Counted from the stretch's first letter, positions 38,186 to 47,001 are shown. The stretch: 64,000 nt of DNA from Ramlibacter sp. (GCF_028291745.1 NZ_JAQGNQ010000009.1:1-64000), one strand, 5' to 3'. Numbers and translations are program-made. Notes: generated from the letters alone by a model not told the origin.

Positions 38186-38884
38186 TCAGCCGCTCACCCG
38201 GCGCAACACCCCCGCCACGATCCGGTCGCAGCGCTCGCCGTCGAAGGAGAACACGTCGCGTTCGGCCACGTCGATGTCCTGGGCCAGCGATTCGCGCAGC
38301 ATGCTGCGCGCGCGGAAGTGGCGCGTCCGCACGGTCGCTTCGGGGATATCGAGGCAACGGGCCGTTTCCTCGACGCTCAGTTCCTCGACGCAGCGCAACA
38401 CGAAGACGGTGCGGAAGGTTTCCGGCAGTTCGTCCAGCTTGCGTTCCAGCACGGCTCGCAACTCCGCACGCAGCAGCGCGCGGTCCGGCCTGTGAGTCTC
38501 ATCGCTGGCCATGGCTGCGTGCTCCTGTTCGTCCGGGCCGCCCAGGCTCACCATGGGCACGATGTTGTCCCGGCGCGCCTGCCGGCGCATGCGGCCAAGG
38601 CACTGGTTCACCACGACCCGCGACAGCCAGGTGGCCAGGCTCGCCTCGCCGCGGAAATTGGCCAGCGACTGATAGGCCGCCAGGTAGGCGTCCTGCAGCG
38701 CGTCCTCGGCCTCGGCGTCGTTGCGCAGCATGGAGCGCGCGACGCGATACAGGCGCCGGTTGTAGCGGCGCATCAGCAGTTCGAAGGCGCCGCTCTCGCC
38801 GGCCAGCACGCGCCGCGCCAGCGTGGCGTCGTCGATATCGGCGGGCAGCGGCGCGGACTGCAGGGGACCCGGGGTGCGCGTCAT
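38186..38884 (-). CDS. ECF-type RNA polymerase sigma factor
   Basis: 232 residues from the ATG at 38884, overlapping the cupredoxin stop. Region 2 is FELLMRRYNRRLYRVARSML with NDAEAEDALQDAYLAAYQSL and the -10 recognition helix FRGEASLATWLSRVVVNQCL. Region 4 is LDELPETFRTVFVLRCVEEL with SVEETARCLDIPEATVRTRH. No anti-sigma gene is adjacent; instead it follows a cupredoxin and a DUF4142 gene. Regulation is probably through an unlinked factor or by transcription; the signal may be envelope or metal stress. Confidence 0.92.
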   Translation of the reverse strand: MTRTPGPLQSAPLPADIDDATLARRVLAGESGAFELLMRRYNRRLYRVARSMLRNDAEAEDALQDAYLAAYQSLANFRGEASLATWLSRVVVNQCLGRMRRQARRDNIVPMVSLGGPDEQEHAAMASDETHRPDRALLRAELRAVLERKLDELPETFRTVFVLRCVEELSVEETARCLDIPEATVRTRHFRARSMLRESLAQDIDVAERDVFSFDGERCDRIVAGVLRRVSG

Positions 38885-39201
38885 CACTGCACCACCAGCG
38901 TTGCCTTCATCCCGGGATGGAAGGTGCAGACGTAGTCGTAGGTTCCGGGCTTGGGGGCGGCGTGCGACCAGCTCTTGCCGGGCGCGATGGCACCGGAGTC
39001 GAACACGCCCTGGGCCGTGGCCGTGTGCGGCACGACGTCCTTGTTGTTCCACACGATGCGGTCTCCGCGCTTGACGGTCACCGTGGCGGGCAGGATCTTC
39101 ATGCCCTCCATCGTGAGGGTATGGGTCTCGGCACGGGCCGCGAACGGGAGCGCCGCGGCCAGCAGCAACACGGCAGGGGGCAGCAGGCTGCGGCGCTTCA
39201 T
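38884..39201 (-). CDS. Cupredoxin (plastocyanin/amicyanin-like)
   Basis: 105 residues. Signal peptide 1-24 (FAARA). A type 1 copper site is complete: His59 (VVPHTATA), Cys92, His95 and Met98 in YVCTFHPGMKATL, the spacing of amicyanin-like small blue proteins. Periplasmic electron carrier or copper-binding protein. One base separates it from the upstream DUF4142 gene, and its stop overlaps the sigma factor start. Confidence 0.93.
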   Translation of the reverse strand: MKRRSLLPPAVLLLAAALPFAARAETHTLTMEGMKILPATVTVKRGDRIVWNNKDVVPHTATAQGVFDSGAIAPGKSWSHAAPKPGTYDYVCTFHPGMKATLVVQ

Positions 39202-39202
39202 G

Positions 39203-39727
39203 TCATTTGCCCAGGGAGGCCTGCAGGTGCTTGGCGTGGTCGAGGTGGGTCGCGATGGCCGGGCGCACCTTCACGATCAGCTCCTTCAGGTCGGCGTTCC
39301 TGGCCGAAGGGATCAGCGTCTTGTCGATGGCGTCGAGCACGGCCTGGTGGTAGTCCACCTCGTGGTCGACGTAGGCCTTGTCGAAGTCGGCGCCCTTGAG
39401 CTTCTTCAGCTTCGCGATGTTCTCCTCGCCGCCCTTCTTGAGACTGTTGCTGGTCTCGCTCGCCTCGGGCTTGACCTTCAGTTTGGTGACCAGAGCGACC
39501 GCCTGCTTGTTGACCGCGCCGTGGTCCGTGATCATCTGCTGGGCGAACTGGTCGACCTCCTTGTTCTTCGACTTGCTCTTGGCCAGCTTGCCGGCGTCGA
39601 TGTCGACCTGGTTGGCGGTCACCACGATGGCGGCGATCTGCGGATCGCTGGGCCCCTGCTGCGCGTAGACGGGAAGCAACGCGCTGGCCAGCGCGGCCAG
39701 CAGGACGGGTTTCATCGTTCGAATCAT
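39203..39727 (-). CDS. DUF4142 periplasmic protein
   Basis: 174 residues. The start at 39727 has AGGAGA seven bases upstream. Signal peptide to about residue 22 (LLPVYAQ), then a ferritin-like DUF4142 helical bundle: IVVTANQVDIDAGKLAKSKS, FAQQMITDHGAVNKQ, and VDHEVDYHQAVLDAIDKTLI with conserved His and Glu. The family is found in envelope-stress operons; its activity is unknown. First gene of the DUF4142-cupredoxin-sigma unit. Confidence 0.9.
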   Translation of the reverse strand: MIRTMKPVLLAALASALLPVYAQQGPSDPQIAAIVVTANQVDIDAGKLAKSKSKNKEVDQFAQQMITDHGAVNKQAVALVTKLKVKPEASETSNSLKKGGEENIAKLKKLKGADFDKAYVDHEVDYHQAVLDAIDKTLIPSARNADLKELIVKVRPAIATHLDHAKHLQASLGK

Positions 39728-39892
39728 CTGGTTTTCTCCTGGGCGCCCGGCGGCACCATGGCGGCACCGTTCACCGGGTCTGCCGGCATAGATGCCACGT
39801 TGCGCGCGTGCGTTCCCGATCGGGCGTGGGGCCGGGCGATGATGCGCCGCCCGGCGGGCAAGCGCACCGGGATAAACCGCAGGCCGAGGCTC

Positions 39893-40873
39893 TCAGTCCG
39901 CCTTGATGCCGGCCGCGCGGATGATGCGCGCACTGCTCTCGGCCTCCGCGGCAATCTGCCGCGCGAACTCGCGGGCGCTGCCGCCGGTGGGCACGTTCTC
40001 GCTGGCCAGCAGGCGCTGGCGCACTTCGCTGGTCTGCAGCGCCGCGTTCACTTCGCCGTTCAGGCGATCGAGGATGCGCGGCGGCAGATCGCCGGGCGCA
40101 AACACGCCGAACTGCGAAGACAGGTTGGCTGCGGCGTAGCCGAGCTCGGCCAGCGTCGGCACCTGCGGCAAGGCGTCCAGCCGGCGCGGAGCGCCCACGG
40201 CCAGCGCGTGCAGCCGGCCCGCGCGGATGTGATCGGTCAGCACCGGCCCGGCGTTGACCGACAGCACCTCGAACTGGCCGCCCAAGGCATCCGTGATCTG
40301 CTGGCCGCCGCCCTTGTAAGGGATGTGCACCATGCGCACCTTGGCCGCGGCCTCGACCTGCTCGAGCATCAAATGGCCCAGCGAGGCCGGGCCCGACGTC
40401 GCCCACCGCACCTTGTCGGGCCAGTCGCGGGCGTACGTGAGCAGTTCGCGGAAGTCGCGCACCGCGGATGCGGAAGTCGCCAGCAGCAGCACCGGCGAGA
40501 CCATCACGCTGGCCACCGGCGTGAAGGCGTGCTCGGCGTCGTAAGGCACCTTGCCCAGCGCCGGACTGATCGTCAGCGGGCTGATCGCCGAGAAGGCCAG
40601 CGTGTAGCCATCGGCCGGCGCCCGGGCCAGCTGGCCCATGCCGATCGTGCCGCTGGCGCCCGCCTTGTTCTCGACCACGAAGGGCTGGCCCATCCGCGCG
40701 GCCATGTGATCGGCCAGCGAGCGCGCCACGAGGTCGCTGATGCCGCCCGGAGGATAGGGAACGACCAGGTGCACCGGCTTCGCGGGCCACGTCTGCGCGC
40801 GGGCGGCAAAGGGCAGCGCGGCCAGGGTCGCGAGTGCGGCGCGGCGCGAGCAGGAAGAAGCAAAGGCTGTCAT
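39893..40873 (-). CDS. Bug-family tripartite tricarboxylate transporter receptor
   Basis: 326 residues from the ATG at 40873 (a GTG four codons upstream is possible). The signal peptide contains SRRAALATLAALPFAARA, with a possible twin-arginine. The Bug fold is clear: VHLVVPYPPGGISDLVARSL, VVENKAGASGTIGMGQLA, and VHIPYKGGGQQITDALGGQ. It binds a carboxylate in the periplasm. No TctA/TctB membrane genes are nearby, so it is an orphan receptor, as usual for the large Bug families of Burkholderiales. Confidence 0.9.
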   Translation of the reverse strand: MTAFASSCSRRAALATLAALPFAARAQTWPAKPVHLVVPYPPGGISDLVARSLADHMAARMGQPFVVENKAGASGTIGMGQLARAPADGYTLAFSAISPLTISPALGKVPYDAEHAFTPVASVMVSPVLLLATSASAVRDFRELLTYARDWPDKVRWATSGPASLGHLMLEQVEAAAKVRMVHIPYKGGGQQITDALGGQFEVLSVNAGPVLTDHIRAGRLHALAVGAPRRLDALPQVPTLAELGYAAANLSSQFGVFAPGDLPPRILDRLNGEVNAALQTSEVRQRLLASENVPTGGSAREFARQIAAEAESSARIIRAAGIKAD

Positions 40874-40895
40874 GGCAAGGCGCACGTGATCGAGA

Positions 40896-41777
40896 CTAAC
40901 CGCGCGGGTGATGCTGCGCGTGCAGCAGCTTCAAACGCTCGCGGGCGACGTGGGTATAGATGGTGGTCGTGGAAATGTCGGCGTGTCCCAGGAGCATCTG
41001 GACCGCGCGCAGGTCGGCGCCGTGGTTCAGGAGGTGGGTGGCAAAGGCATGCCGCAGGGTGTGCGGCGACAGCGGCGCGGTGATGCCCGCGGCCCGGGCG
41101 TGCTTCTTCACGATCACCCAGAACATCGCGCGCGTCATGCCCTGCCCGCGCGCGGTGACGAACAGGTCTTCGGTCTGCTGGCCGGAGAGGATGGCGCCGC
41201 GCGCCTCGGCGAGGTAGCGCTCGATCCAGTCGCTGGCCACCTGGCCGAAAGGCACCAGGCGTTCCTTGCTGCCCTTGCCCAGCACGCGCAGCACGCCTTC
41301 GTTGAGGCCGACGTTGAAGGCCTTGAGCGTCACGAGTTCGCTCACGCGCAGCCCGCTTGCGTAGATCACCTCCAGCATCGTGCGATCGCGCAGTCCGAGC
41401 GGCGTGTCGACCTCGGGCGCGGCCAGCAGTGCCTCGACCTGCGCTTCGCTCAGCGTCTTGGGCACGCGCAGCGGCTGCCGGGCCGATTGCAGGCGCAGCG
41501 TGGGGTCTTCGGTGATCAGCCGCTCGCGCAGCGCCCAGCGAAAGTAGCGCTTGAAGACGGTCAGCCGCCGGTTCGCGGTGGTGGCCTTGCTGTCGGCATG
41601 CCGCGCCGAAAAATACGCGGTGAGATCCGCCTCGCCACTGGCCGGCAACTGCCGCCCGCGCTCGGCCAGCCACCTGGCATAGAGCGTCAGGTCGCGCCGG
41701 TAAGCCGCCAGCGTATTGCGCGACAAGCCCTCCTCAAGCCAGAGGGCGTCGATGAAGGTGTCGATGGCTTCGGTCAT
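40896..41777 (-). CDS. xerD: Site-specific tyrosine recombinase XerD
   Basis: 293 residues. Resolves chromosome dimers at dif with XerC and FtsK. The N-terminal SAM-like domain opens IDTFIDALWLEEGLSRNTLAAY. Catalytic residues: Arg in YASGLRVSELVTL, Lys in GKGSKERLVPF, His/Arg in SPHTLRHAFATHLL, His in LGHADISTTT, and nucleophile Tyr in IYTHV. Length and motifs fit the housekeeping recombinase rather than a phage integrase. A palindromic element lies upstream at 41803. Confidence 0.94.
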   Translation of the reverse strand: MTEAIDTFIDALWLEEGLSRNTLAAYRRDLTLYARWLAERGRQLPASGEADLTAYFSARHADSKATTANRRLTVFKRYFRWALRERLITEDPTLRLQSARQPLRVPKTLSEAQVEALLAAPEVDTPLGLRDRTMLEVIYASGLRVSELVTLKAFNVGLNEGVLRVLGKGSKERLVPFGQVASDWIERYLAEARGAILSGQQTEDLFVTARGQGMTRAMFWVIVKKHARAAGITAPLSPHTLRHAFATHLLNHGADLRAVQMLLGHADISTTTIYTHVARERLKLLHAQHHPRG

Positions 41778-41802
41778 CTAATGAGCGCCGTCGGAAAGCG
41801 GA

Positions 41803-41920
41803 CAACCGGACGCAGAAGACGCAAAAGTTACGCAGAAGACGCAGAAGGACAGCCAATCATTGAATGGATTCTTTTGCGCCTTCCGCGTCACTTCTGCGTC
41901 TTCTGCGTCCGGTAGTTGGC
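41803..41920. repeat. Palindromic GCAGAAG-type element, copy 2
   Basis: The left half CGGACGCAGAAGACGCAAAA with further GCAGAAG words mirrors the right half (ACTTCTGCGTCTTCTGCGTC). Outer ends AACCGGACGC and GCGTCCGGTAGTT are nearly complementary. The centre (about 41848-41870) is AT-richer than its surroundings. Lies between the divergent-from-each-other flanks of xerD (minus) and the second Bug gene. Confidence 0.82.
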
Positions 41921-41936
41921 TGTTTGGCTTTCGGCC

Positions 41937-42908
41937 TTATTCCAGCTTCAGCTTCGCCGTCTCCACCACCTTCTTGTACACGGCGAATTCGGCCTTGATC
42001 TGCTCGCCGAATTGCTCCGGCGTGTTGTTGATGATGATCGAGCCGGTGTCTTCGATGCGCTTGCGCACCGCCGGGTCCTGCAGGGCCTTCTGCACCCCTT
42101 CGTGGATCCTGGCGACGACCTCCCTGGGCAGGCCCTTGGGACCGACGATGCCGTAGTAGGCCAGCCGGTTCACCGGCTCCAGGCCCACCTCCTTGAAGGT
42201 CGGCACGTTGGGCAGTTCCTTCAGGCGCTGCGGCGCGGCGACCACGATCGGCACCAGCCGGCCCTGCTGGATGAAGGGCAGCGTCGAGGGCAGGTTGTCG
42301 AACATGATCGGCACGTTGCCGGCGACCACGTCGTTCAGCGCCGGGCCGGCGCCGCGATAAGGGATGTGCGTGACGAAGGCGCCCGAGAGGCTCTTGTACA
42401 GCTCCATCTGCAGGTGGCCGATGCCGCCCGTGCCCGAGGAGGCGTACGAATACTTGCCGGGGTTCTTCTTGATCTCGGCGATGAAGGACTGGTAGTCCTT
42501 GGCCGGGAACTTGGGATTGACCGCGATGATGTTCGGCGTCGCGGCGATGTTGGTGATCGGCGTGAAGTCGGTCAGCGGGTTGTACGGCGTCTTGGGGTTG
42601 ATCGCCGGGTTGGCCGCCGTCGTGGAGACGGTCGCGATGCCCAGGTTGTAGCCGTCGGGCGCCTGCCGCGCCGTGTCCGCCGCGCCGACCACGCCACCGC
42701 CACCCGCCTTGTTCTCGACCACCACCGCCTGGCCGAGGGCCTTGCCGAGCGGCTCCGCGATCACGCGGGCGATGATGTCGGTGGTGCCGCCCGGCGCGAA
42801 GGGCACGGTCAGCCTGATGGTCTTGTTGGGATACCCCTGCGCGAAGGCGGGCGCAGCGGCAGCCAGGGCCAGGACGCCGGCAGCGGCGATCCAGACGCGT
42901 CGAATCAT
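41937..42908 (-). CDS. Bug-family tripartite tricarboxylate transporter receptor
   Basis: 323 residues. Signal peptide 1-23 ([11 protein letters not shown]). Bug-fold motifs: [56 protein letters not shown], and [13 protein letters not shown]. Periplasmic binding protein for a small carboxylate or related compound; the ligand is not predictable. Clearly distinct in sequence from the Bug protein at 39893, so not a recent duplicate. No transporter membrane genes nearby. Confidence 0.92.
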   Translation of the reverse strand: MIRRVWIAAAGVLALAAAAPAFAQGYPNKTIRLTVPFAPGGTTDIIARVIAEPLGKALGQAVVVENKAGGGGVVGAADTARQAPDGYNLGIATVSTTAANPAINPKTPYNPLTDFTPITNIAATPNIIAVNPKFPAKDYQSFIAEIKKNPGKYSYASSGTGGIGHLQMELYKSLSGAFVTHIPYRGAGPALNDVVAGNVPIMFDNLPSTLPFIQQGRLVPIVVAAPQRLKELPNVPTFKEVGLEPVNRLAYYGIVGPKGLPREVVARIHEGVQKALQDPAVRKRIEDTGSIIINNTPEQFGEQIKAEFAVYKKVVETAKLKLE

Positions 42909-43038
42909 TCGTGTCTCCTCGTTGATGGAATGCGCAAGACGTGCATCCTAAGTGCAGAACGCCGCCGCCCTGCCGCGCGCCGACCGCTCCGGGGGTAAGC
43001 CCTCAGCCGGCCGCAAGCCTTCCGTTATCCTGCGGCCG

Positions 43039-43947
43039 GTGAATTTTCTCCAGCTGCTCGCCCCCGACTTCTCGTTGATTCTTTGCGGCTACCTCGTCTG
43101 CCGCTACACGGCCCTCGACCGCATCGTGTGGGAGCAGGTCGAGAGCCTGGTGTACTTCTTTCTGTTTCCGGTGCTGCTGTTCCAGTCGATCGCCCGCAGC
43201 CCGCTGGACCTGGGCGCCGCCTCGAGCCTGATCGCCGCCGGCCTGCTGCTGGGGGTGGCGGGCATCGCCATGGCCTATGCGGTGCCGCACCTGCCCGGGC
43301 TGCGCGGACGGGTCGACCCGCGCGAACACGCGGGCGCGGCGCAGGTCGCGTTCCGCTTCAACTCGTACATCGCGCTGGCCCTGTCGGAGCGGCTCGCGGG
43401 CGCGCAGGGGCTGCTGCTGATCGCGGTGCTGATCGGGGTGTGCGTGCCGCTGTTCAACGTCGGCGCGGTGTGGCCGATGGCGCGCCATTCGCGCACCGGC
43501 TTCGGCCGCGCCCTGCTGCGCAATCCGCTGATCATCGCCACCGCACTGGGGCTGGCCGCCAACTTTGCCGGGCTGCGGATCCCGCACTGGCTGGAACCGT
43601 CGCTCACGCGCGTGGGTGGCGCCTCGCTGCCCCTGGGCCTGATGGCCGCGGGCGCCGGCATGCAACTGGGGCACCTCGCGCAGCACAAGCTGCTGACGGT
43701 GTCGCTGCTGGCGATCCGGCACCTGCTGCTGCCGCTGACGGCGGCTGCACTCGCCTGGGTCTTTCATTTGTCGCCCACCGAGGCCACGGTGCTGATCGCG
43801 TTCTCGGCCCTGCCGACTGCTTCGAGCTGCTACGTGCTGGCCTCGCGCATGGGATACAACGGCCCTTATGTCGCGGGACTGGTGACGCTGTCGACGCTGT
43901 GCGGGCTGGCGAGCCTGCCGTTTGCACTGGGGCTGCTGCGGCCGTAA
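43039..43947 (+). CDS. AEC-family transporter (auxin efflux carrier fold)
   Basis: 302 residues from a GTG at 43039. About ten membrane helices: the opening NFLQLLAPDFSLILCGYLVCR, the FFLFPVLLFQSIARSPLDL region with the family's conserved Pro in helix 2, and the second half GGASLPLGLMAAGAGMQLG and SALPTASSCYVLASRMGYNG. AEC proteins export or import organic acids (malate, malonate, auxin-like). Substrate unknown; the adjacent Bug receptor gene hints at carboxylates but is on the other strand. Confidence 0.88.
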   Translation: MNFLQLLAPDFSLILCGYLVCRYTALDRIVWEQVESLVYFFLFPVLLFQSIARSPLDLGAASSLIAAGLLLGVAGIAMAYAVPHLPGLRGRVDPREHAGAAQVAFRFNSYIALALSERLAGAQGLLLIAVLIGVCVPLFNVGAVWPMARHSRTGFGRALLRNPLIIATALGLAANFAGLRIPHWLEPSLTRVGGASLPLGLMAAGAGMQLGHLAQHKLLTVSLLAIRHLLLPLTAAALAWVFHLSPTEATVLIAFSALPTASSCYVLASRMGYNGPYVAGLVTLSTLCGLASLPFALGLLRP

Positions 43948-43973
43948 TGGCCTCGCGCTGTCATTCGGCTTTC

Positions 43974-44100
43974 GGATGTCATCCCGGGTTGTTGGATGTC
44001 ATCCCCGGCTGTTGGATGTCATCCCGGGCTTGACCCGGGATCCACCCAGCCGTGGTGCAAGCGCTGTCGTGGATTGCGGGTCAAGCCCGCAATGACATCC
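43974..44100. repeat. REP-like palindromic element, copy 2, with tripled end
   Basis: Same family as 17376-17465: CCCGGGCTTGACCCGGG and TTGCGGGTCAAGCCCGCAA hairpins ending in ATGACAT. The left end GGATGTCATCCCGGG occurs three times at an exact 20-base spacing (43974, 43994, 44014) with small changes. Confidence 0.88.
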
Positions 44101-44116
44101 TTGAAGGCATTCTTCC

Positions 44117-45199
44117 CTAACGCTCAACGCCCAGCGCCCATCCCACATGCTCCCGCACCAGCGCACTCGGGTCCTCCCTGCGCGCCTGCAGCGCCGCCCG
44201 CACCTGCGCATCCTCCTCGCGCCGCAGCGCATTCCCCAGCGCCACCGCAATGTTGCGCAGCCAGCGCTCGTGGCCGATGCGGCGGATCGGGCTGCCCTCG
44301 GTGTGGCGCAGGAACTCCTCTTCCGTCCACGCGAACAACGCCACCAGCGGCTGCCCGACCAGCCCAGCGCGCGGTGCGAAATCCGGCAGCGTGGCCGTGC
44401 GCGCGAACTTGTTCCAGGGGCACACCAGCTGGCAGTCGTCGCAGCCGTAGATGCGGTTGCCCATGAGCGGCCGCAGTTCGAGCGGGATAGTCCCCGCGTG
44501 CTCGATCGTGAGGTAAGAGATGCAGCGACGTGCATCGAGCCGATACGGGGCCACGATCGCGCCGGTGGGACAGACGTCGATGCAGGCGGTGCAACTGCCG
44601 CAGTGATCCGCGACCGGCTCCGTGGCCGGCAGGGCGAGGTCGACGTAGATCTCCCCCAGGAAGAACATCGAGCCGCCCTCGCGATTGAGCACCAGCGTAT
44701 GGCGCCCGCGCCAGCCCTGCCCGCTGCGCGCCGCCAGCTCCACCTCCAGCACAGGCGCCGAGTCCGTGAAGACGCGATGGCCGAAAGGGCCGACGGCCGC
44801 CGCGATGCGGTCGGCCAGTTTCTGCAGGCGCTGGCGCAACACCTTGTGGTAATCGCGGCCCCGGGCGTACAGGGAGACGATGCCTTCACGCGAACTTTGC
44901 AAGCGGTCGAATTCGATCGCCTGCCAGCCCTCGGGTGTGGCGGCCAGGTAATCCATGCGTGCGGTAATCACGGATGTGGTACCCGGCACCAGTTCCGCCG
45001 GGCGTGCCCGGCGTACACCATGGGCCTGCATGTAGGCCATGTCGCCGTGAAAACCCTCGGCCAGCCATGCAAGCAGACCCGGTTCGGCACTCGATAGGTC
45101 CACACCCGCGACGCCGATTTGGGAGAATCCAAGCTCGCCCCCCCAGGCGCGCACCTGCGCCAAGAGAAAAGGAGCATCGAACTGACCGCTGTCGAACAT
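44117..45199 (-). CDS. queG: Epoxyqueuosine reductase
   Basis: 360 residues from the ATG at 45199. Reduces epoxyqueuosine to queuosine in tRNA wobble positions; a cobalamin- and Fe-S-dependent enzyme. The N-terminal DUF1730 region (GFSQIGVAGVDLSSAEPGLL, YARGRDYHKVLRQRLQKLA) precedes two 4Fe-4S clusters in CGSCTACIDVCPTGAI and CDDCQLVCPWN. The C-terminal HEAT-like part (RRIGHERWLRNIAVALGNA) binds tRNA. Divergent from and possibly overlapping tsaE. Confidence 0.95.
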   Translation of the reverse strand: MFDSGQFDAPFLLAQVRAWGGELGFSQIGVAGVDLSSAEPGLLAWLAEGFHGDMAYMQAHGVRRARPAELVPGTTSVITARMDYLAATPEGWQAIEFDRLQSSREGIVSLYARGRDYHKVLRQRLQKLADRIAAAVGPFGHRVFTDSAPVLEVELAARSGQGWRGRHTLVLNREGGSMFFLGEIYVDLALPATEPVADHCGSCTACIDVCPTGAIVAPYRLDARRCISYLTIEHAGTIPLELRPLMGNRIYGCDDCQLVCPWNKFARTATLPDFAPRAGLVGQPLVALFAWTEEEFLRHTEGSPIRRIGHERWLRNIAVALGNALRREEDAQVRAALQARREDPSALVREHVGWALGVER

Positions 45200-45673
45200 C
45201 ACGCGCCGATTGTAGGAAGCGCTTCATCCCCCCTCACCTGGGCGGGTGAGGACGACACGCGCGCGTTCGCCGAACAGCTGGCGGCGCAGCCCGCGCTGGC
45301 CGATGCCTTCATCGCGCTGCACGGCAACCTGGGCGCCGGCAAGACCACGCTGGTGCGCCACCTGCTGCGCGCCCTGGGCGTGCAGGGCCGCGTCAAGTCG
45401 CCCACGTATGCGGTGGCGGAGCCCTACGAGTTGCCGGGCCAGACCGCGTGGCACTTCGACTTCTATCGCTTCGACGATCCGCGCGAATGGGAGGACGCCG
45501 GTTTTCGCGACATCTTCGCCGGCCCCGGCCTGAAGATCGCCGAGTGGCCCGAAAACGCCGCGGGCCTGTTGCCGCTGCCCGACCTCGACATCCACATCGC
45601 GCTGCTCGACGCTGACCGGCGCGCGGTCACGCTGCAGGCCAACACGGCCCGCGGCGCGGAGCTGCTGGCATGA
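45119..45673 (+). CDS. tsaE: tRNA threonylcarbamoyladenosine biosynthesis protein TsaE
   Basis: ATPase of the t6A37 tRNA-modification complex (with TsaB and TsaD). The P-loop HGNLGAGKTTLVRHLLRAL, the switch SPTYAVAEPYE and the Walker-B-like WHFDFYRFDDPREWEDAG are all present. The only standard start in frame is a TTG at 45119, which would make 184 residues and overlap queG by 81 bases. A CTG at 45182 with AAGGAG seven bases upstream would give 163 residues, closer to the family's usual ~155. Stop overlaps the amiC start (ATGA). Confidence 0.88.
   Translation: MGESKLAPPGAHLRQEKRSIELTAVEHHAPIVGSASSPLTWAGEDDTRAFAEQLAAQPALADAFIALHGNLGAGKTTLVRHLLRALGVQGRVKSPTYAVAEPYELPGQTAWHFDFYRFDDPREWEDAGFRDIFAGPGLKIAEWPENAAGLLPLPDLDIHIALLDADRRAVTLQANTARGAELLA
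45169..45184 (+). promoter_or_regulatory. Ribosome-binding site pointing to a CTG start of tsaE
   Basis: AAGGAG at 45169-45174 stands seven bases before an in-frame CTG (45182-45184), while the TTG at 45119 has no such site. This supports a rare CTG start. Confidence 0.4.
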
Positions 45674-47001
45674 AGCGCCGCGCCTTGCTGCAACAGGGCA
45701 GCGTCGTGCTGCTGCTCGGTGCCGCGCAAATCGCGCGCGGTGCCACGGTCCTGGCGGTGCGCCTGTGGCCGGCGCCCGAATACACGCGCCTCACCCTCGA
45801 ATCCGATGGCCTGCTCACCAGCACGCTGCGGCAGGAACCGGGGCGGCTGTCGCTCGACATCGCCGGCCTGACGCTCGATCCCACCCTGCGCGAGCTGGTT
45901 GCCAAGGTGCGTGCCGACGACCCCTACATCGCGGGCATCCGCGTCACCCAACCCGTGCCCGGCACGGTGCGCCTGCAGGTCGACCTGAAGCAGGCGACCT
46001 TGCCGCAGGTGTTCAACCTGCCGCCGGTGGCCGCCTACCAGCATCGCCTGGTGGTCGACTTCTATCCGCCCAAGACGGCGGATCCGCTGGCCGCGCTGAT
46101 CGCCGAGCGCCTGAAGGAAAAGCCCGCAGCCCTGCCGCCCGTGCCGCCGGCACCTGCAGGGGCCGAAGCGCCCGCCGTGGACGCGCTGGGCGAGCTGATC
46201 GCGCGCCAGACCCAACGCGCGCCGCGGACGATGCCGGCCGCCGAAGTCGCACGCCCGGCGCTGGCCATGGCCAAGACCGACCGCCTGATCATCGTCGCGC
46301 TCGACCCTGGCCACGGCGGCGAGGACCCGGGTGCGATCGGCCCCGGCGGCACGCGCGAGAAAGACGTCGTGCTGCAGATCGCCGAACTGCTGCGCGAGCG
46401 CATCAACGCCGTCAGCGTCAAGGGCAGCCCGATGCGCGCCTTCCTCACGCGCGACGCCGACTTCTTCGTGCCGCTGCACGTGCGCGTGGACAAGGCGCGG
46501 CGGGTGCAGGCCGACCTGTTCGTGAGCATCCATGCCGATGCCTTCATGACCCCGACCGCCCGCGGCGCCAGCGTCTTCGCCTTGAGCCAGAACGGCGCGT
46601 CCAGCACCGCCGCGCGCTGGATGGCCGACCGCGAGAACAAGGCCGACCTGATCGGCGGCATCAACATCAAGAGCAAGGACCTGCACGTCTCGCGCGCGCT
46701 GCTGGACATGAGCACCACCGCGCAGATCAACGACAGCCTCAAGCTCGGGAGCGCGCTGCTCGGCGAGATGGGCGCGCTCGGCAAGCTGCACAAGGGGCAG
46801 GTGGAACAGGCGGGCTTCGCGGTGCTCAAGGCGCCCGACATTCCGAGCGTGCTGGTGGAGACGGCCTTCATCAGCAACCCCGAGGAAGAACAGAAGCTGC
46901 GCAGCGGCGACTACCAGGAGCAGCTGGCCGACGCGCTGATCCGCGGGGTCGAGCGCTACTTCTCGCGCAATCCGCCGCTCGCGCGCAGCCGTCCGCTGTA
47001 G
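45670..47001 (+). CDS. amiC: N-acetylmuramoyl-L-alanine amidase AmiC
   Basis: 443 residues. Periplasmic zinc amidase that splits septal peptidoglycan. The signal peptide (KRRALLQQGSVVLLLGAAQIARGA) is Tat-like. An AMIN domain (about 27-135; VRLWPAPEYTRLTLESDG) targets it to the septum. The amidase_3 domain (about 210-430) has zinc and catalytic residues in LDPGHGGEDPGAIG, GTREKDVV, VSIHADAF and LVETAFISNP. Coupled to tsaE by a four-base overlap, a conserved order in Proteobacteria. Confidence 0.95.
   Translation: MKRRALLQQGSVVLLLGAAQIARGATVLAVRLWPAPEYTRLTLESDGLLTSTLRQEPGRLSLDIAGLTLDPTLRELVAKVRADDPYIAGIRVTQPVPGTVRLQVDLKQATLPQVFNLPPVAAYQHRLVVDFYPPKTADPLAALIAERLKEKPAALPPVPPAPAGAEAPAVDALGELIARQTQRAPRTMPAAEVARPALAMAKTDRLIIVALDPGHGGEDPGAIGPGGTREKDVVLQIAELLRERINAVSVKGSPMRAFLTRDADFFVPLHVRVDKARRVQADLFVSIHADAFMTPTARGASVFALSQNGASSTAARWMADRENKADLIGGINIKSKDLHVSRALLDMSTTAQINDSLKLGSALLGEMGALGKLHKGQVEQAGFAVLKAPDIPSVLVETAFISNPEEEQKLRSGDYQEQLADALIRGVERYFSRNPPLARSRPL

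Noticed and set aside
40896-41777. Tyrosine recombinase as sign of an integrated element
   Set aside because: Length, motifs and surroundings match housekeeping XerD; no phage or island genes flank it.
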